Part shown: positions 49,007 through 57,899 of the stretch, one piece after another
How positions within the stretch are numbered: position 1 is the first letter of the stretch
Layout: every line of letters starts with the position of its first letter
Assembly (NCBI RefSeq): GCF_014654615.1
Contig: NZ_BNBB01000011.1
Span: forward strand, 1-64,000
Length of the DNA: 64,000 nucleotides
Origin: Streptosporangium violaceochromogenes
GTDB lineage: Bacteria > Actinomycetota > Actinomycetes > Streptosporangiales > Streptosporangiaceae
Direction of reading: 5' to 3'
Made by a program: the position numbers and the translations under genes
Notes under the pieces: generated by a model
What the model was told of the DNA's origin: nothing
Seen by the model: only the letters and a program-made list of their open reading frames with translations
The model's database searches: none

Positions 49007-49903
49007 ATGGACGGACCTCGGACGACGGCCGGGCGGGGTGAGGCGACGCCCGGCCGTGCCGTACTGATCACCGGAGGCGCGGGCGGGATCGGAGCCGTCA
49101 CGGCACGGGCCCTGGCCCGGAAGGGCTTCCACGTCTTCGCGGGGGTGCGCGATCCGGAGCGCGCCGCCCGCGAGGCGTTCCCCGACGCGCCGGAGGGGAT
49201 CGAGCCGATACCGCTCGACGTCACGCTGCCGGAGTCGGTCGAGCGGGCCGCGAAGACGGTGCCGGGGCCGGGACGGCGGCTCGCCGGCCTGGTCAACGCG
49301 GCGACCGCGGAGTATCACGGCCCGCTGGAGATCCTCCCCATGGACTTCGTCCGGCACGAGCTGGAGGTCAACTACCTGGGAGCGCTGGCCGTCACCAGGG
49401 CGCTCGCGCCCGCGCTGCGCGCCGCGCGGGGACGGGTGGTCAACATCAGCAGCATCAACGGCCTGTGCGTGTTCCCCAGCATCGGCGCGAGCTGCGCGTC
49501 CAAGTACGCCCTTGAGGCGGCCTCGGACGCCCTCCGCATGGAGCTGGGGCGATGGGGCGTGCGTGTCGTGCTGATCAACCCGGGGGCGGTGGACACCCCG
49601 CTCTGGCCGCGGACGCTGCGGGCGTTCGAGGCGCTCCCCGCGAGGGTCGGCGACGACCTTCTGCGCCTGTACTACCCGTCCTGGGAGCGGTCGGTCTCCC
49701 GCGCCCGCGCCGACCAGGCGCGCATGCTGCGGCTGGCCTCGCCGCCCTCCCGGGTGAGCCGGGCCGTCGTCCACGCGCTGACGGCGGCACGGCCGAGGAC
49801 CCGCTACCTCGTCGGCCGGGACGCCCGCGCGATCGCCCTCGTCAGGCGCCTGCTGCCCACGCGGGCCTTCGACGCCCTTGCCCTGCACACCTTCCGGGAA
49901 TGA
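49007..49903 (+). CDS. short-chain dehydrogenase/reductase-like protein lacking the catalytic Tyr
   Basis: The 298-aa Rossmann protein has VLITGGAGGIGAVTARAL, LVNAATAEYHG (NAG-like), NYLGALAVTRAL and the catalytic-Ser region VVNISSINGL. The YxxxK motif reads S162-C-A-S-K166: the lysine is kept but tyrosine is serine. It starts 4 bp after the amidinotransferase stop. Loss of the Tyr would cripple normal hydride transfer, so it may act as an epimerase, a lyase or a binding protein, or use another acid. Tyr167 next to the Lys is out of register. Confidence 0.8.
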   Translation: MDGPRTTAGRGEATPGRAVLITGGAGGIGAVTARALARKGFHVFAGVRDPERAAREAFPDAPEGIEPIPLDVTLPESVERAAKTVPGPGRRLAGLVNAATAEYHGPLEILPMDFVRHELEVNYLGALAVTRALAPALRAARGRVVNISSINGLCVFPSIGASCASKYALEAASDALRMELGRWGVRVVLINPGAVDTPLWPRTLRAFEALPARVGDDLLRLYYPSWERSVSRARADQARMLRLASPPSRVSRAVVHALTAARPRTRYLVGRDARAIALVRRLLPTRAFDALALHTFRE

Positions 49904-49936
49904 CATCGGGAACGACCTTTGAAAGACATCGACGCG

Positions 49937-51457
49937 ATGACGAGAACCCGCAACCCCTGGGTCGTCCTGACGGTCCTGTGCTCCAGCCTGCTCCTGGTCG
50001 TCATCGACATCACGGTGCTCTACGTCGCGCTGCCGATGATCTCCACGGAACTGAACCCCAGCGCCTCGCAACTGCTCTGGATCGCCGACGTCTACTCACT
50101 GATCTGCGCGCCGCTGCTGATCCCCTTCGCCACGCTGGGCGACCGCTTCGGCCGCAGGCGGATGCTGGTGCGCGGATACGTCGTGTTCGGCGCCGCCTCC
50201 GTCCTGGCGGCCTTCGCGCCGAACGTGCCGGCGCTGATCGCCGCCCGCGCGCTCCTCGGACTGGGCAGCGCGATGATCATGCCGTCGACGCTGTCGATGA
50301 TCCGCCAGGTGTTCGACGACGCCGACGCGCGGGCCAAGGCGCTCGGTGTGTGGAGCGCGGTCGCCTCGGCCGGGGCCGTCATCGGCCCGCTGCTCGGAGG
50401 GGCGCTCGTCGAGGGGACGTGGTGGGGGGCGGTCTTCCTGATCAACGTCCCCGTGATGCTGGCGGCGGTCCCGCTCGCCCTGTGGCTGGTGCCGGAGTCA
50501 CCCCGTAGGGTCGCCGGACGCTGGGACGCCACGAGCGCGTGCCTGGCCACCGCCGGTGTGCTGGGCCTGGCCTACGGCATCAAGGAGGCGGGCCACAGCG
50601 GGCCGCTCGCGCCCTCCACCGTCCTGAGCCTGACCGCCGCGGCCGTTCTGCTGGTGCTGTTCGTGGTACGGCAGCGCCGCGGCGACCCGCCGCTGCTGGA
50701 CGTGGGCCTGTTCGCCAACCCGTCGTTCAGCACCGCCGCCACGGCGGTCGTGATCACCTTCCTGATCCTCGTCGGCCTCGAACTGCTCTTCACCCAGTAC
50801 CTGCAGCTGGTGCTCGACCTCAGCCCGTTCGCCGCCGCCCTGCGGCTGCTGCCGATGAGCGTGACGAGCGTGGCCGGGAGCCTGGCCGGAGGGCCGCTGG
50901 TGCGGCGCTTCGGGGCGCCGGCGCTGATCGCCGCGGGACTGGCCGGCACCGCGGTCTCGCAGCTCCCGCTGGTGGCGCTGGACACCACCGACCGGGCGTG
51001 GCTGATGGGCCTGTGCTTCGCCGGGATGGGGTTCTGGCTGGCGGTGGTCCTGACCGCCTCCTCCAACGCCCTGATGAACGCGGTCGACGTCGAGCGGGCC
51101 GGGCAGGCGGCGGCCGTCGAGGAGACCTCCTACGAGCTGGGGGGCGGCCTGGGCATCGCCCTTCTGGGCAGCGTCACATCGGCCGCCTACGGCAGGTGGT
51201 TCCCCGCCCTTCCCGGCCTCTCGGACGACACCTGGCAGGCGGCCCGCGAGTCCCTCTCCGGGGCGGTCCGCGCCGCGGCCACCCTGCCGCGGGCCGACGG
51301 GACGAAGGTGCTCGACGCCGCCCGGGAGACCTTCGTCGCGGGCCTGCACCTGACGCTGACGGTGTCCACCGGCCTCCTGCTCGCCGGGGGACTCGTCGTC
51401 GTGTTCGTCTTCCGCGGCCGGAACCGGATCACCTCGCCCCTAGGAGAACAAAGATGA
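49937..51457 (+). CDS. MFS transporter, DHA2 (14-span) family exporter
   Basis: The start is ATG 49937; an upstream TTG at 49919 is also open. The 506-aa protein has about 14 spans, the motif-A loop GDRFGRRRMLVRG and motif C GAVIGPLLGGALVEGTWW in span 5, the antiporter signature. It overlaps the next gene (ATGA). Within a biosynthetic operon it is most simply the exporter or self-resistance pump for the product. Confidence 0.9.
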   Translation: MTRTRNPWVVLTVLCSSLLLVVIDITVLYVALPMISTELNPSASQLLWIADVYSLICAPLLIPFATLGDRFGRRRMLVRGYVVFGAASVLAAFAPNVPALIAARALLGLGSAMIMPSTLSMIRQVFDDADARAKALGVWSAVASAGAVIGPLLGGALVEGTWWGAVFLINVPVMLAAVPLALWLVPESPRRVAGRWDATSACLATAGVLGLAYGIKEAGHSGPLAPSTVLSLTAAAVLLVLFVVRQRRGDPPLLDVGLFANPSFSTAATAVVITFLILVGLELLFTQYLQLVLDLSPFAAALRLLPMSVTSVAGSLAGGPLVRRFGAPALIAAGLAGTAVSQLPLVALDTTDRAWLMGLCFAGMGFWLAVVLTASSNALMNAVDVERAGQAAAVEETSYELGGGLGIALLGSVTSAAYGRWFPALPGLSDDTWQAARESLSGAVRAAATLPRADGTKVLDAARETFVAGLHLTLTVSTGLLLAGGLVVVFVFRGRNRITSPLGEQR

Positions 51458-52686
51458 CCAGCTCTGGCGCTCTGGACAACTGGCGGTTCGACCACTTCAG
51501 CGAGATCCTCCGGCAGGGGGCGGGCGCGGTGGGCGAGCCCGCCGTCGTCGACGGCATCACCGGGCCCGTCATCACGCAGAACGGCCGAAAGCTCATCAAC
51601 TTCGCCAGCATCAACTTCCTCGACCTGCAGAGCCGCCCGGACATCCGGCGGCACTTCGCCGAGGGGGCCGGCCGATACGGCCTCACCACCGGCGGCTCCC
51701 GGATGACCCAGGGAGTCTGCCGCCCCCATCTCGACCTGGAGGCGGAGCTGAGCCGGGTCACCGGCAAGGAGCGGGCGATCAGCTTCGCGACGGGGCTGCT
51801 GGCCAACCTCGGCTTCGTCCACGCGATGAGCCAGTACGTCGACCTCGGCGGCGGGGTGACGGTCGACAACTCCGACTCCGTGTTCGTCCTGGACCGCGAC
51901 TCCCACTGGAGCCTCTGGAAGGCCGTCGAGGGCCTGGGGTACGGCAAGCGCGTCTTCGCCTTCCGCCACAACGACCCCCGGGATCTCGAACGGGTGCTGT
52001 CGCGCGTCACGGCGGCGAAGGTCGTCGTGGTTTTCGAAAGCGTCTACTCCGCCGACGGCGGCATGGCCCCGGTCGCCGAGATCCTCGACCTGTGCGAGAG
52101 GCGGGGCGCGGTGAGCTTCGTCGACGACGCCAACGGCTTCATGATCTACGGCCCCGCGCACCGGCCCTTCGCCGGTGAGTACCGGCACATCCACCGGCGG
52201 GCGGACTTCGTCATGGTGTCCTTCTCCAAGGCGGTGGGCCTGGAGGGCGGGGCGATCGCGGGCCCGGCGGCGGCCGTCCGCTCCTTCGAGGTGCTCAGCG
52301 GGACCTCGATGTTCACCGCGGCCATGCAGCCGCCGACCGCGGCGGTGGCCGCGGAGATCGTCCGCCGGCTCGACCGGGAGGCCGGGATCGTCGACGGCTA
52401 TCTGGAGAAGGTCACGAAGTTCCGGGGGCGGCTCGCCGACGTCGGCTGCCCCCCGAGCCCGACCGGCACCTACATCGTCTCGGTGCCCGTCAACGACGAC
52501 GACGTGGCGGTGGAGCTGCACCACGCGTTCCTCGACCGCGGCTATCTCGTCCCGGTCTTCTTCTATCCCGCCGTCAAACGCAACAGGTCGCTGATCCGCC
52601 TGATCATCGGCGACGGGCACACCGAGGAGCAGATCGACGGCTTCGTCTCCACCCTGGCCGCGCTCAAGGCCGAGTTCGGATTCTGA
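51454..52686 (+). CDS. alpha-oxoamine synthase (PLP, KBL/AONS/ALAS-like)
   Basis: The ATG at 51454 follows AGGAGAAC and overlaps the transporter stop. The 410-aa fold-type I PLP enzyme has GGSRMTQGVCRPHLDLEAEL, His151 (DRDSHWS), Asp225 (FVDDANGFM) and the PLP lysine K259 in VMVSFSKAVGLEGG. The family condenses an amino acid with an acyl thioester and releases CO2, giving an alpha-aminoketone. With an ACP and ketosynthase in the same cluster, the acyl donor is plausibly acyl-ACP. It is the last gene of the rightward operon. Confidence 0.9.
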   Translation: MTSSGALDNWRFDHFSEILRQGAGAVGEPAVVDGITGPVITQNGRKLINFASINFLDLQSRPDIRRHFAEGAGRYGLTTGGSRMTQGVCRPHLDLEAELSRVTGKERAISFATGLLANLGFVHAMSQYVDLGGGVTVDNSDSVFVLDRDSHWSLWKAVEGLGYGKRVFAFRHNDPRDLERVLSRVTAAKVVVVFESVYSADGGMAPVAEILDLCERRGAVSFVDDANGFMIYGPAHRPFAGEYRHIHRRADFVMVSFSKAVGLEGGAIAGPAAAVRSFEVLSGTSMFTAAMQPPTAAVAAEIVRRLDREAGIVDGYLEKVTKFRGRLADVGCPPSPTGTYIVSVPVNDDDVAVELHHAFLDRGYLVPVFFYPAVKRNRSLIRLIIGDGHTEEQIDGFVSTLAALKAEFGF

Positions 52687-52840
52687 CGTCCCCGCGGCCG
52701 GGCCGTCCGCAACGGGGCGTCCTCTCGTCCACCAGGAGGTTGGGGATCCACGACAGGAGCGGGACGAGCAGGTGGGCGGCGGTGCGCGGCGACGCCGGCG
52801 CGGGATGCGCGCCCGCCCGGCCCGGTCTAGTCTCACGGTC

Positions 52841-53356
52841 GTGACGACCAGGAACTCCCACTGCTCCTTCTGCGGCGCCGTGTTTCCCACCGGCCTGCCC
52901 TGGCCCCGGACGTGCCCCGGCTGCGGGAACACCTCCTACCTCAACCCGCTGCCGGTCGCGGTGACGGTGCTGCCGGTGGGCGACGGCCTGCTGGTGATCC
53001 GCCGCGACGTCGAGCCGCACCGGGGCGGTCTCGCCCTGCCCGGCGGCTTCGTCGACATGGGCGAGTCGTGGCAGCAGGCGGCCGCCCGCGAGCTCCGTGA
53101 GGAGACCGGCATCGCGATCGACCCGGACGGCGTGCGCCTCCTCGACGTGCTCAGCGCCCCCGACGGCACCGTGCTGATCTTCGCCCTGGGGCCCCGGACC
53201 GACCCGGCCGCCCTCCCACCGGTCGCCCCCACCGCCGAGACCTCGGAGTGGCTGGTGATCGACGGGCCGCGGGAGATGGCCTTCCCACTGCACAGCCGGG
53301 TCGTGGCGGAGTACTTCGCCTCCGGAGGCCGATCGCGAAGTACGATCGGTCAATGA
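52841..53356 (+). CDS. Nudix hydrolase with N-terminal zinc ribbon
   Basis: The GTG at 52841 has no Shine-Dalgarno but TAGTCT lies 8-13 bases upstream, which suggests a leaderless message. The 171-aa protein has a CxxC...CxxC ribbon (HCSFCGAVFP, TCPGCGN) and a perfect Nudix box GGFVDMGESWQQAAARELRE followed by ETGI. It hydrolyses a nucleoside-diphosphate derivative, probably NADH or ADP-sugar-like. It overlaps the next gene by ATGA. Confidence 0.9.
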   Translation: MTTRNSHCSFCGAVFPTGLPWPRTCPGCGNTSYLNPLPVAVTVLPVGDGLLVIRRDVEPHRGGLALPGGFVDMGESWQQAAARELREETGIAIDPDGVRLLDVLSAPDGTVLIFALGPRTDPAALPPVAPTAETSEWLVIDGPREMAFPLHSRVVAEYFASGGRSRSTIGQ

Positions 53357-53889
53357 CCGAAATGACCGAAACCGAGCCGGGCTGGCTCACTCCCGAAGAG
53401 CTGGAGTCGGCCCGCGCCCGCATGCCGATCCTCTACGTCGACGCCGTCCCGGTCCGGGTCGACGACACCGGAACGGTCACGCACGTCGGCCTGCTGCTTC
53501 GCATCGGATCGGACGGGACGGTCAGCCGCGCCCTCGTCTCCGGCCGTGTGCTCCACCGGGAGCGGGTCCGCGACGCGCTCATGCGCCACCTGGAGAAGGA
53601 CCTCGGGCCGGTGGCGCTGCCCCGCGTCCCGGCCTCTCCTCAGCCGTTCACCATCGCCGAGTACTTCCCGGAGCGGGACGTCTCGCCGTACCACGACCCC
53701 CGGCAGCACGCGGTCTCCCTCGCCTACGTGGTCCCGGTCGCGGGCGACTGCCGTCCGCGGCAGGACGCCCTGGATCTCGTCTGGTTCACTCCCCGGGAGG
53801 CGGCGTCGCCGATGGTGCAGCAGGAGATGGCGGGCGGGCAGGGCGTGCTGCTGAAACAGGCCCTGGCGCACGTCGGCCGCCTCCCCTGA
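53353..53889 (+). CDS. DUF4916/Nudix-fold family protein
   Basis: This 178-aa protein begins MTEMTETEPGWLTPEELESA and contains SRALVSGRVLHRERVRDALM and ALDLVWFTPREAAS. The pattern matches actinobacterial DUF4916 proteins, which adopt a Nudix fold but lack the full catalytic box. Translation is coupled to the upstream Nudix hydrolase (ATGA). A joint role is likely, but nothing specific can be stated. Confidence 0.8.
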   Translation: MTEMTETEPGWLTPEELESARARMPILYVDAVPVRVDDTGTVTHVGLLLRIGSDGTVSRALVSGRVLHRERVRDALMRHLEKDLGPVALPRVPASPQPFTIAEYFPERDVSPYHDPRQHAVSLAYVVPVAGDCRPRQDALDLVWFTPREAASPMVQQEMAGGQGVLLKQALAHVGRLP

Positions 53890-54030
53890 GGTCGTACGGC
53901 CCGCCCCTGATGACCGGCCCGCCCGGAAAAGGGGATCTTCCGCAGATCGCCGGGAGATCCCACCGGGTGAGGCGCCGCCCCGCCGCCGTCTGGGTGTCGC
54001 CGACCGGCGAACGGACCGGGCGACGACGCC

Positions 54031-55632
54031 CTACGGGGCGATCCGGTTCCAGAACGGCAACCGGTGCTCGGCCGCGTAGTCGACAGGCCCGATCCCATCC
54101 GGAGCCAGCGACTGGACGTGCCCCGTCGTGGTGTACCCGGGCCATGCCGGCAGCCCCCCGCGTGCCGGTCGCCCCGTACGCGCGAACGCGGACCAGTAGC
54201 CGATCATGGCGTCGGAGAGACGGAGCTGCGCGGGCGTCAGCCGCCGCTCGAACGACGGGGAGCGGAACAGGTAATCGATGTCGGCGTTGTGGTACGCCCC
54301 GGAGGGCAGGCCGGGCGGGAACGGGAACTCCTCCGGCGGGTTCCGGTCCGCGAACTCGTAGAAGTAGACAGGGTTCCCGCGGCTGTACAGATCCACGTAC
54401 TCCTTCGTCGCCTTTGCCCACATCCGGTCCGTCATGACGGCTGCGAAGGCGACGTTCGCGTTCTCATACCGCGAGAGCGGGTATGTGGACTCGACCTCGT
54501 CCGCGTGGTCCCCGAACGCCTGCCTGAGGACAGCGGGGTAGTCCTCATTACGGATGGGAGACCCCGTCATCGCCCGTATGGCCACGAACGTGCGGTGCTC
54601 ATCGCGCGTCGCTCCCGCGAGGACGGGAACACGCGCGAACCTCCCCTTCCGAAGGAGCGACTCGGGAACGCCGGGCAGTTCACGGTTCCCGTACGCGTAC
54701 GTCTGGAAGATCGACATTCCCCGGGGGTACGTGAGCAGCTTCTCCGCCGGAATCCGGCGCAGGCACGCCAGCGCGTCACCTCCGGTGCACCCGAAGTGCT
54801 TCGCCATGTCCGTGCCCAGGCCGCGCACATCGGCGTCACTCTTCCACCCGTAAACGGGCAACGCCCCGAGGAAGGGATAGATCGCACCGGCCGGCGCGTC
54901 CATCGTCGGGAAACCACTGTGCATGATGACCTTGTCGAACAGACCGCGTGAGAGCGGGGACAGGGTGTGGGCGGCGGCCGCGGTGGCGCCGAAGGAGACC
55001 CCAAACAGGGACACGTTACGGGGGTCTCCCCCGAAGGCGGCGATGTTGCGACGCACCCACTTCAGGGCCGCGCGCTGGTCCTGAAGGCCGACCGTCCCGG
55101 AGTCCTTCAGGGCGGGATGCCCGAAGGCCCCGAAGACGCCCATGCGGTAGTTGATCGTGACGACGACCAGATCACCCGTGGCGGCAAGCCTGCGCGCGTC
55201 GAAGACGTCGCCCGAGCCGATCGTCCCGGCACCGTGGATCCAGACGAGAACGGGACGGGGGCGGTCACCCTTGGACACCTTGGGAGTGGTGACGTTGAGG
55301 AACAGGCAGTCCTCGTCGGTGCTGAGCCTGCCGCCGAAGGCCACCGGGAGCTGGGGGCAGATCGCCCCGGGCTTCTCCGCGGAGCGCACCTTGGCCCATG
55401 GCCTCGGCGGCCGAGGGGACTTCCATCGCAGGTCGCCGACCGGGGGCGCCGCGTACGGGATGCCCTGGAAGAGCCGATGGTCCGAGCCGACGACGCCCTT
55501 CAACCAGCCCGTGCCGACACGGACCCGTTCCGTTCTTTGCGGATCGTGTTCCGATCCGGCGGTCGCGGGCGTGGCGCATCCCAGCGCCAACGCCAGTGCC
55601 ACGGCCGCCGTCCCTAACCAGCGCGCCCTCAT
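54031..55632 (-). CDS. secreted type-B carboxylesterase/lipase
   Basis: ATG 55632 has GGAG upstream. The 533-aa protein has a signal peptide (MRARWLGTAAVALALALGCA..., cleavage near ATAG or a weak lipobox LGC). The alpha/beta-hydrolase domain shows VVVTINYRMGVFGAFGHPAL, the nucleophile elbow LFGVSFGATAAAAH (GxSxG with Val-Ser-Phe rather than the usual Glu-Ser-Ala), and EDCLFLNV. It hydrolyses esters outside the cell. It is monocistronic and convergent with the Nudix pair. Confidence 0.9.
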   Translation of the reverse strand: MRARWLGTAAVALALALGCATPATAGSEHDPQRTERVRVGTGWLKGVVGSDHRLFQGIPYAAPPVGDLRWKSPRPPRPWAKVRSAEKPGAICPQLPVAFGGRLSTDEDCLFLNVTTPKVSKGDRPRPVLVWIHGAGTIGSGDVFDARRLAATGDLVVVTINYRMGVFGAFGHPALKDSGTVGLQDQRAALKWVRRNIAAFGGDPRNVSLFGVSFGATAAAAHTLSPLSRGLFDKVIMHSGFPTMDAPAGAIYPFLGALPVYGWKSDADVRGLGTDMAKHFGCTGGDALACLRRIPAEKLLTYPRGMSIFQTYAYGNRELPGVPESLLRKGRFARVPVLAGATRDEHRTFVAIRAMTGSPIRNEDYPAVLRQAFGDHADEVESTYPLSRYENANVAFAAVMTDRMWAKATKEYVDLYSRGNPVYFYEFADRNPPEEFPFPPGLPSGAYHNADIDYLFRSPSFERRLTPAQLRLSDAMIGYWSAFARTGRPARGGLPAWPGYTTTGHVQSLAPDGIGPVDYAAEHRLPFWNRIAP

Positions 55633-55998
55633 CAGATCTCCGTTCTCCAGGGTGGGCACAGGGCCGAATGGACGCCCGATCCGTCGCGGGGGGGCGGTGC
55701 GTTCCGCGCGGCGTTCGGGCCGGCATGCTCATAGCCTCCCCCGCCGCCGGCGAGAAACTCGTGATCCACAGCTCTTGATGACCGCTCACGTGCTCACATC
55801 GTGAGACATCCCGCGGCGGGGACGTCGGAGTGGCCGGTGGCCGACCGGCTGCGGGGCCGGCGTTTTCGCTGTACGCCCGGGTCGTGGTGGCCCGTTTGGG
55901 GCAGCGCCGATCTCTCCCGGCGGGCCGTCGGAGGAGACTCCCGGACGCCCGCGGGCGAACCCGGGCGCGTCCTTCCCCGGCACTCCCTTGGCAAGAGT
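55633..55998. other. divergent intergenic region between the esterase and amine oxidase genes
   Basis: I see no gene in this stretch; short open frames on both strands lack ribosome-binding sites and coding bias. It ends in the AT-rich inverted repeat that controls the amine oxidase gene. Confidence 0.5.
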
Positions 55999-56036
55999 CG
56001 TTACTTAAGGTAATTATAAAGTCTCTTTAAGTAACG
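55999..56036. promoter_or_regulatory. strong inverted repeat upstream of the amine oxidase gene
   Basis: Perfect 10-base arms CGTTACTTAA (55999-56008) and TTAAGTAACG (56027-56036) enclose 18 bp containing TATAAA. This is one of the few AT-rich tracts in the window. The dyad overlaps the likely promoter, so it is a candidate operator. No regulator gene is adjacent. Confidence 0.78.
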
Positions 56037-56054
56037 AGAGAGGAGTGTGACGTT

Positions 56055-57566
56055 CTGAACGAGAATCAGTCGACGCCGGTGACGCCCCCCGGCTCGGCCA
56101 TGCCCGCGGAGCTGAGGGAGGCGGGGGCGCCCCGGCCGAGCCACGAGCTCAGGGTGCCGGCGGAGCTGGTCGCGACGGCCGAGCACGGTCTGGCCGCCCG
56201 CGGCCGTCCCCGCAGGCGGGTGCTGGTCATCGGGGCCGGGATGGCGGGCCTGGTCGCCGCCTACGAACTGATGCGCCAGGGCCACGAGCCGGTCGTCCTG
56301 GAGGCCCAGCAGCGGGTCGGCGGGCGCGTGCTCACCCTGCGCGGCTTCGCGCCCGGCCTGTACGCCGAGGCGGGCGCGATGCGGATCCCGCGCGTGCACG
56401 ACCTGACACTGACGTACTGCCGGCGGTTCGGGCTGAGGCTGCGCCCGTTCGTCATGGGCAACCCCCGCGCCCTGGCCTACATCCAGGGCGTCAGGACCAC
56501 GATGGGAGAGCTGAACGGCGACCCCGGCATCCTCGACTTCGAGCTGGCCGAGCACGAGCGCGGCCGCACCTACGAGGACCTGTGGCGCAGCGCCACGCAG
56601 GAGATCCACGACCTGTACGCCGAGGAGGGCGAGGGGGCGCTCGACCGCATCTGCGCCGAGTACGACCGCTACTCCATCCGCAGCTTCCTGCGCGAGCGCG
56701 GCTTCTCCGAGGGGGCCATCGAGCTCTACGGCGTCATGAGCTTCAGGGAGGCCAACCTCAACGCGGCGGTCATCGAGCAGTTCCGCGAGATCATCGGGCG
56801 GGCGTTCGAGGACATGCAGGAGATCGAGGGCGGCAGCGACCGGCTGCCGGACGCCTTCTACGGCGAACTGCGCAACCACATCAGGTTCGGCCACGAGGTC
56901 ACCGCCATCGAGCAGGACGACCGCTCGGTCACCCTGCACGTCAAGACGGCCTCGGGCAGGACGACGTTCACCGGAGACTACGCCATCTGCACGATCCCGT
57001 TCTCGGTGCTGCGCGATGTCGAGACCAGACCGGCCTTCTCCCGCCGCAAGCAGCGCGCCATCCGCGAGCTGAACTACAACGCCTCCACCAAGATCCTCTT
57101 CCAGGTCCGGCAGCCGTTCTGGGAGCGGGGCGACGGCATCGTCGGCGGCACCACGGTCACCGACCTGCCGATCCGGCGGATCTGCTACCCCTCGCACTCC
57201 ACCCCCGGCGAGGAGCGCTCGGTCCTGCTGGCCAGCTACACCTGGGGCCAGGACGCCCTGCGGTGGGGCGCGATGTCGCCGCAGAAACGGGTCGAGCAGG
57301 CGCTTGAGGACGTCGCCAAGATCCACCCCGAGATCCACGACCACTTCGAGTTCGGCGTCACCCACGCCTGGTACGACGACCCCTACGCCGCGGGCGCCTT
57401 CGCCCTGTTCGAGCCGCACCAGCAGACCAGCCTGCACGACGCGATCATCGCGCCGGAGGGCCGCGTGCACTTCGCCGGCGAGCACTGCTCGCTCTGGCAC
57501 GCGTGGATCGAGGGCGCCCTGGAGTCCGGGCTCAGCGCGGCACGCGCCGTGCACACGGCGGACTGA
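56055..57566 (+). CDS. flavin-containing amine/L-amino-acid oxidase
   Basis: The protein is ~495-503 aa with the FAD motif RVLVIGAGMAGLVAAYELMR (near residue 50), the GG doublet VLEAQQRVGGRVLTLRG and the C-terminal FAD segment GRVHFAGEHCSLWHAWIEGAL of the amine-oxidase/L-amino-acid-oxidase family. The only Shine-Dalgarno (AGAGGAG, 56038-56044) is ideally spaced for a CTG at 56055, whereas the first conventional start, GTG 56079, is over 30 bases away. It oxidatively deaminates an amine or amino acid, producing an imine and H2O2. It stands alone behind a strong dyad. Confidence 0.88.
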   Translation: MNENQSTPVTPPGSAMPAELREAGAPRPSHELRVPAELVATAEHGLAARGRPRRRVLVIGAGMAGLVAAYELMRQGHEPVVLEAQQRVGGRVLTLRGFAPGLYAEAGAMRIPRVHDLTLTYCRRFGLRLRPFVMGNPRALAYIQGVRTTMGELNGDPGILDFELAEHERGRTYEDLWRSATQEIHDLYAEEGEGALDRICAEYDRYSIRSFLRERGFSEGAIELYGVMSFREANLNAAVIEQFREIIGRAFEDMQEIEGGSDRLPDAFYGELRNHIRFGHEVTAIEQDDRSVTLHVKTASGRTTFTGDYAICTIPFSVLRDVETRPAFSRRKQRAIRELNYNASTKILFQVRQPFWERGDGIVGGTTVTDLPIRRICYPSHSTPGEERSVLLASYTWGQDALRWGAMSPQKRVEQALEDVAKIHPEIHDHFEFGVTHAWYDDPYAAGAFALFEPHQQTSLHDAIIAPEGRVHFAGEHCSLWHAWIEGALESGLSAARAVHTAD

Positions 57567-57635
57567 CCGGCGCCGGCACGCCCGGCCGGCCCGCAGACCG
57601 GGCGGGCGCGCCGCCGGCCTGACCGCCCGGCGTAA

Positions 57636-57878
57636 TCAGCCGCCTGTCCGCTCGGCGTAGTGGGTCAGCCGGGCCGCCGCCTCGGCCAGATCGGCGGCGG
57701 CCTCGGCGCACGCGGCCAGGTGGGCGTTCACCGACGCGCGCAGCCACCCGGGCGCGGCGCCGCCGGCCTCCAGCCCGGCCTCGATCTCCCGCAGGCGGTC
57801 GGCGCACTCGGTGAGCGCGCGGGCGTCCGACCACAGGACCTCGGCCTGGGCGGCGATCGTCTCGGATTCGAGGGGCAT
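57636..57878 (-). CDS. WXG100/EspC-like small helical protein (80 aa)
   Basis: This is an 80-residue all-helical protein with two long Ala/Glu-rich amphipathic helices (ESETIAAQAEVLWSDARALT, NAHLAACAEAAADLAEAAAR) separated by a turn with Pro-Gly-Trp (APGWLRAS). Size and layout resemble ESX/WXG100-type or EspC-like type VII secretion proteins, although the canonical WxG is not exact. It starts 21 bp after the lipase stop and ends the P450-COX-lipase operon. It may escort the lipase for secretion; this is inference. Confidence 0.55.
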   Translation of the reverse strand: MPLESETIAAQAEVLWSDARALTECADRLREIEAGLEAGGAAPGWLRASVNAHLAACAEAAADLAEAAARLTHYAERTGG

Positions 57879-57899
57879 CCGGCCTCCATAGGGCGAGCC

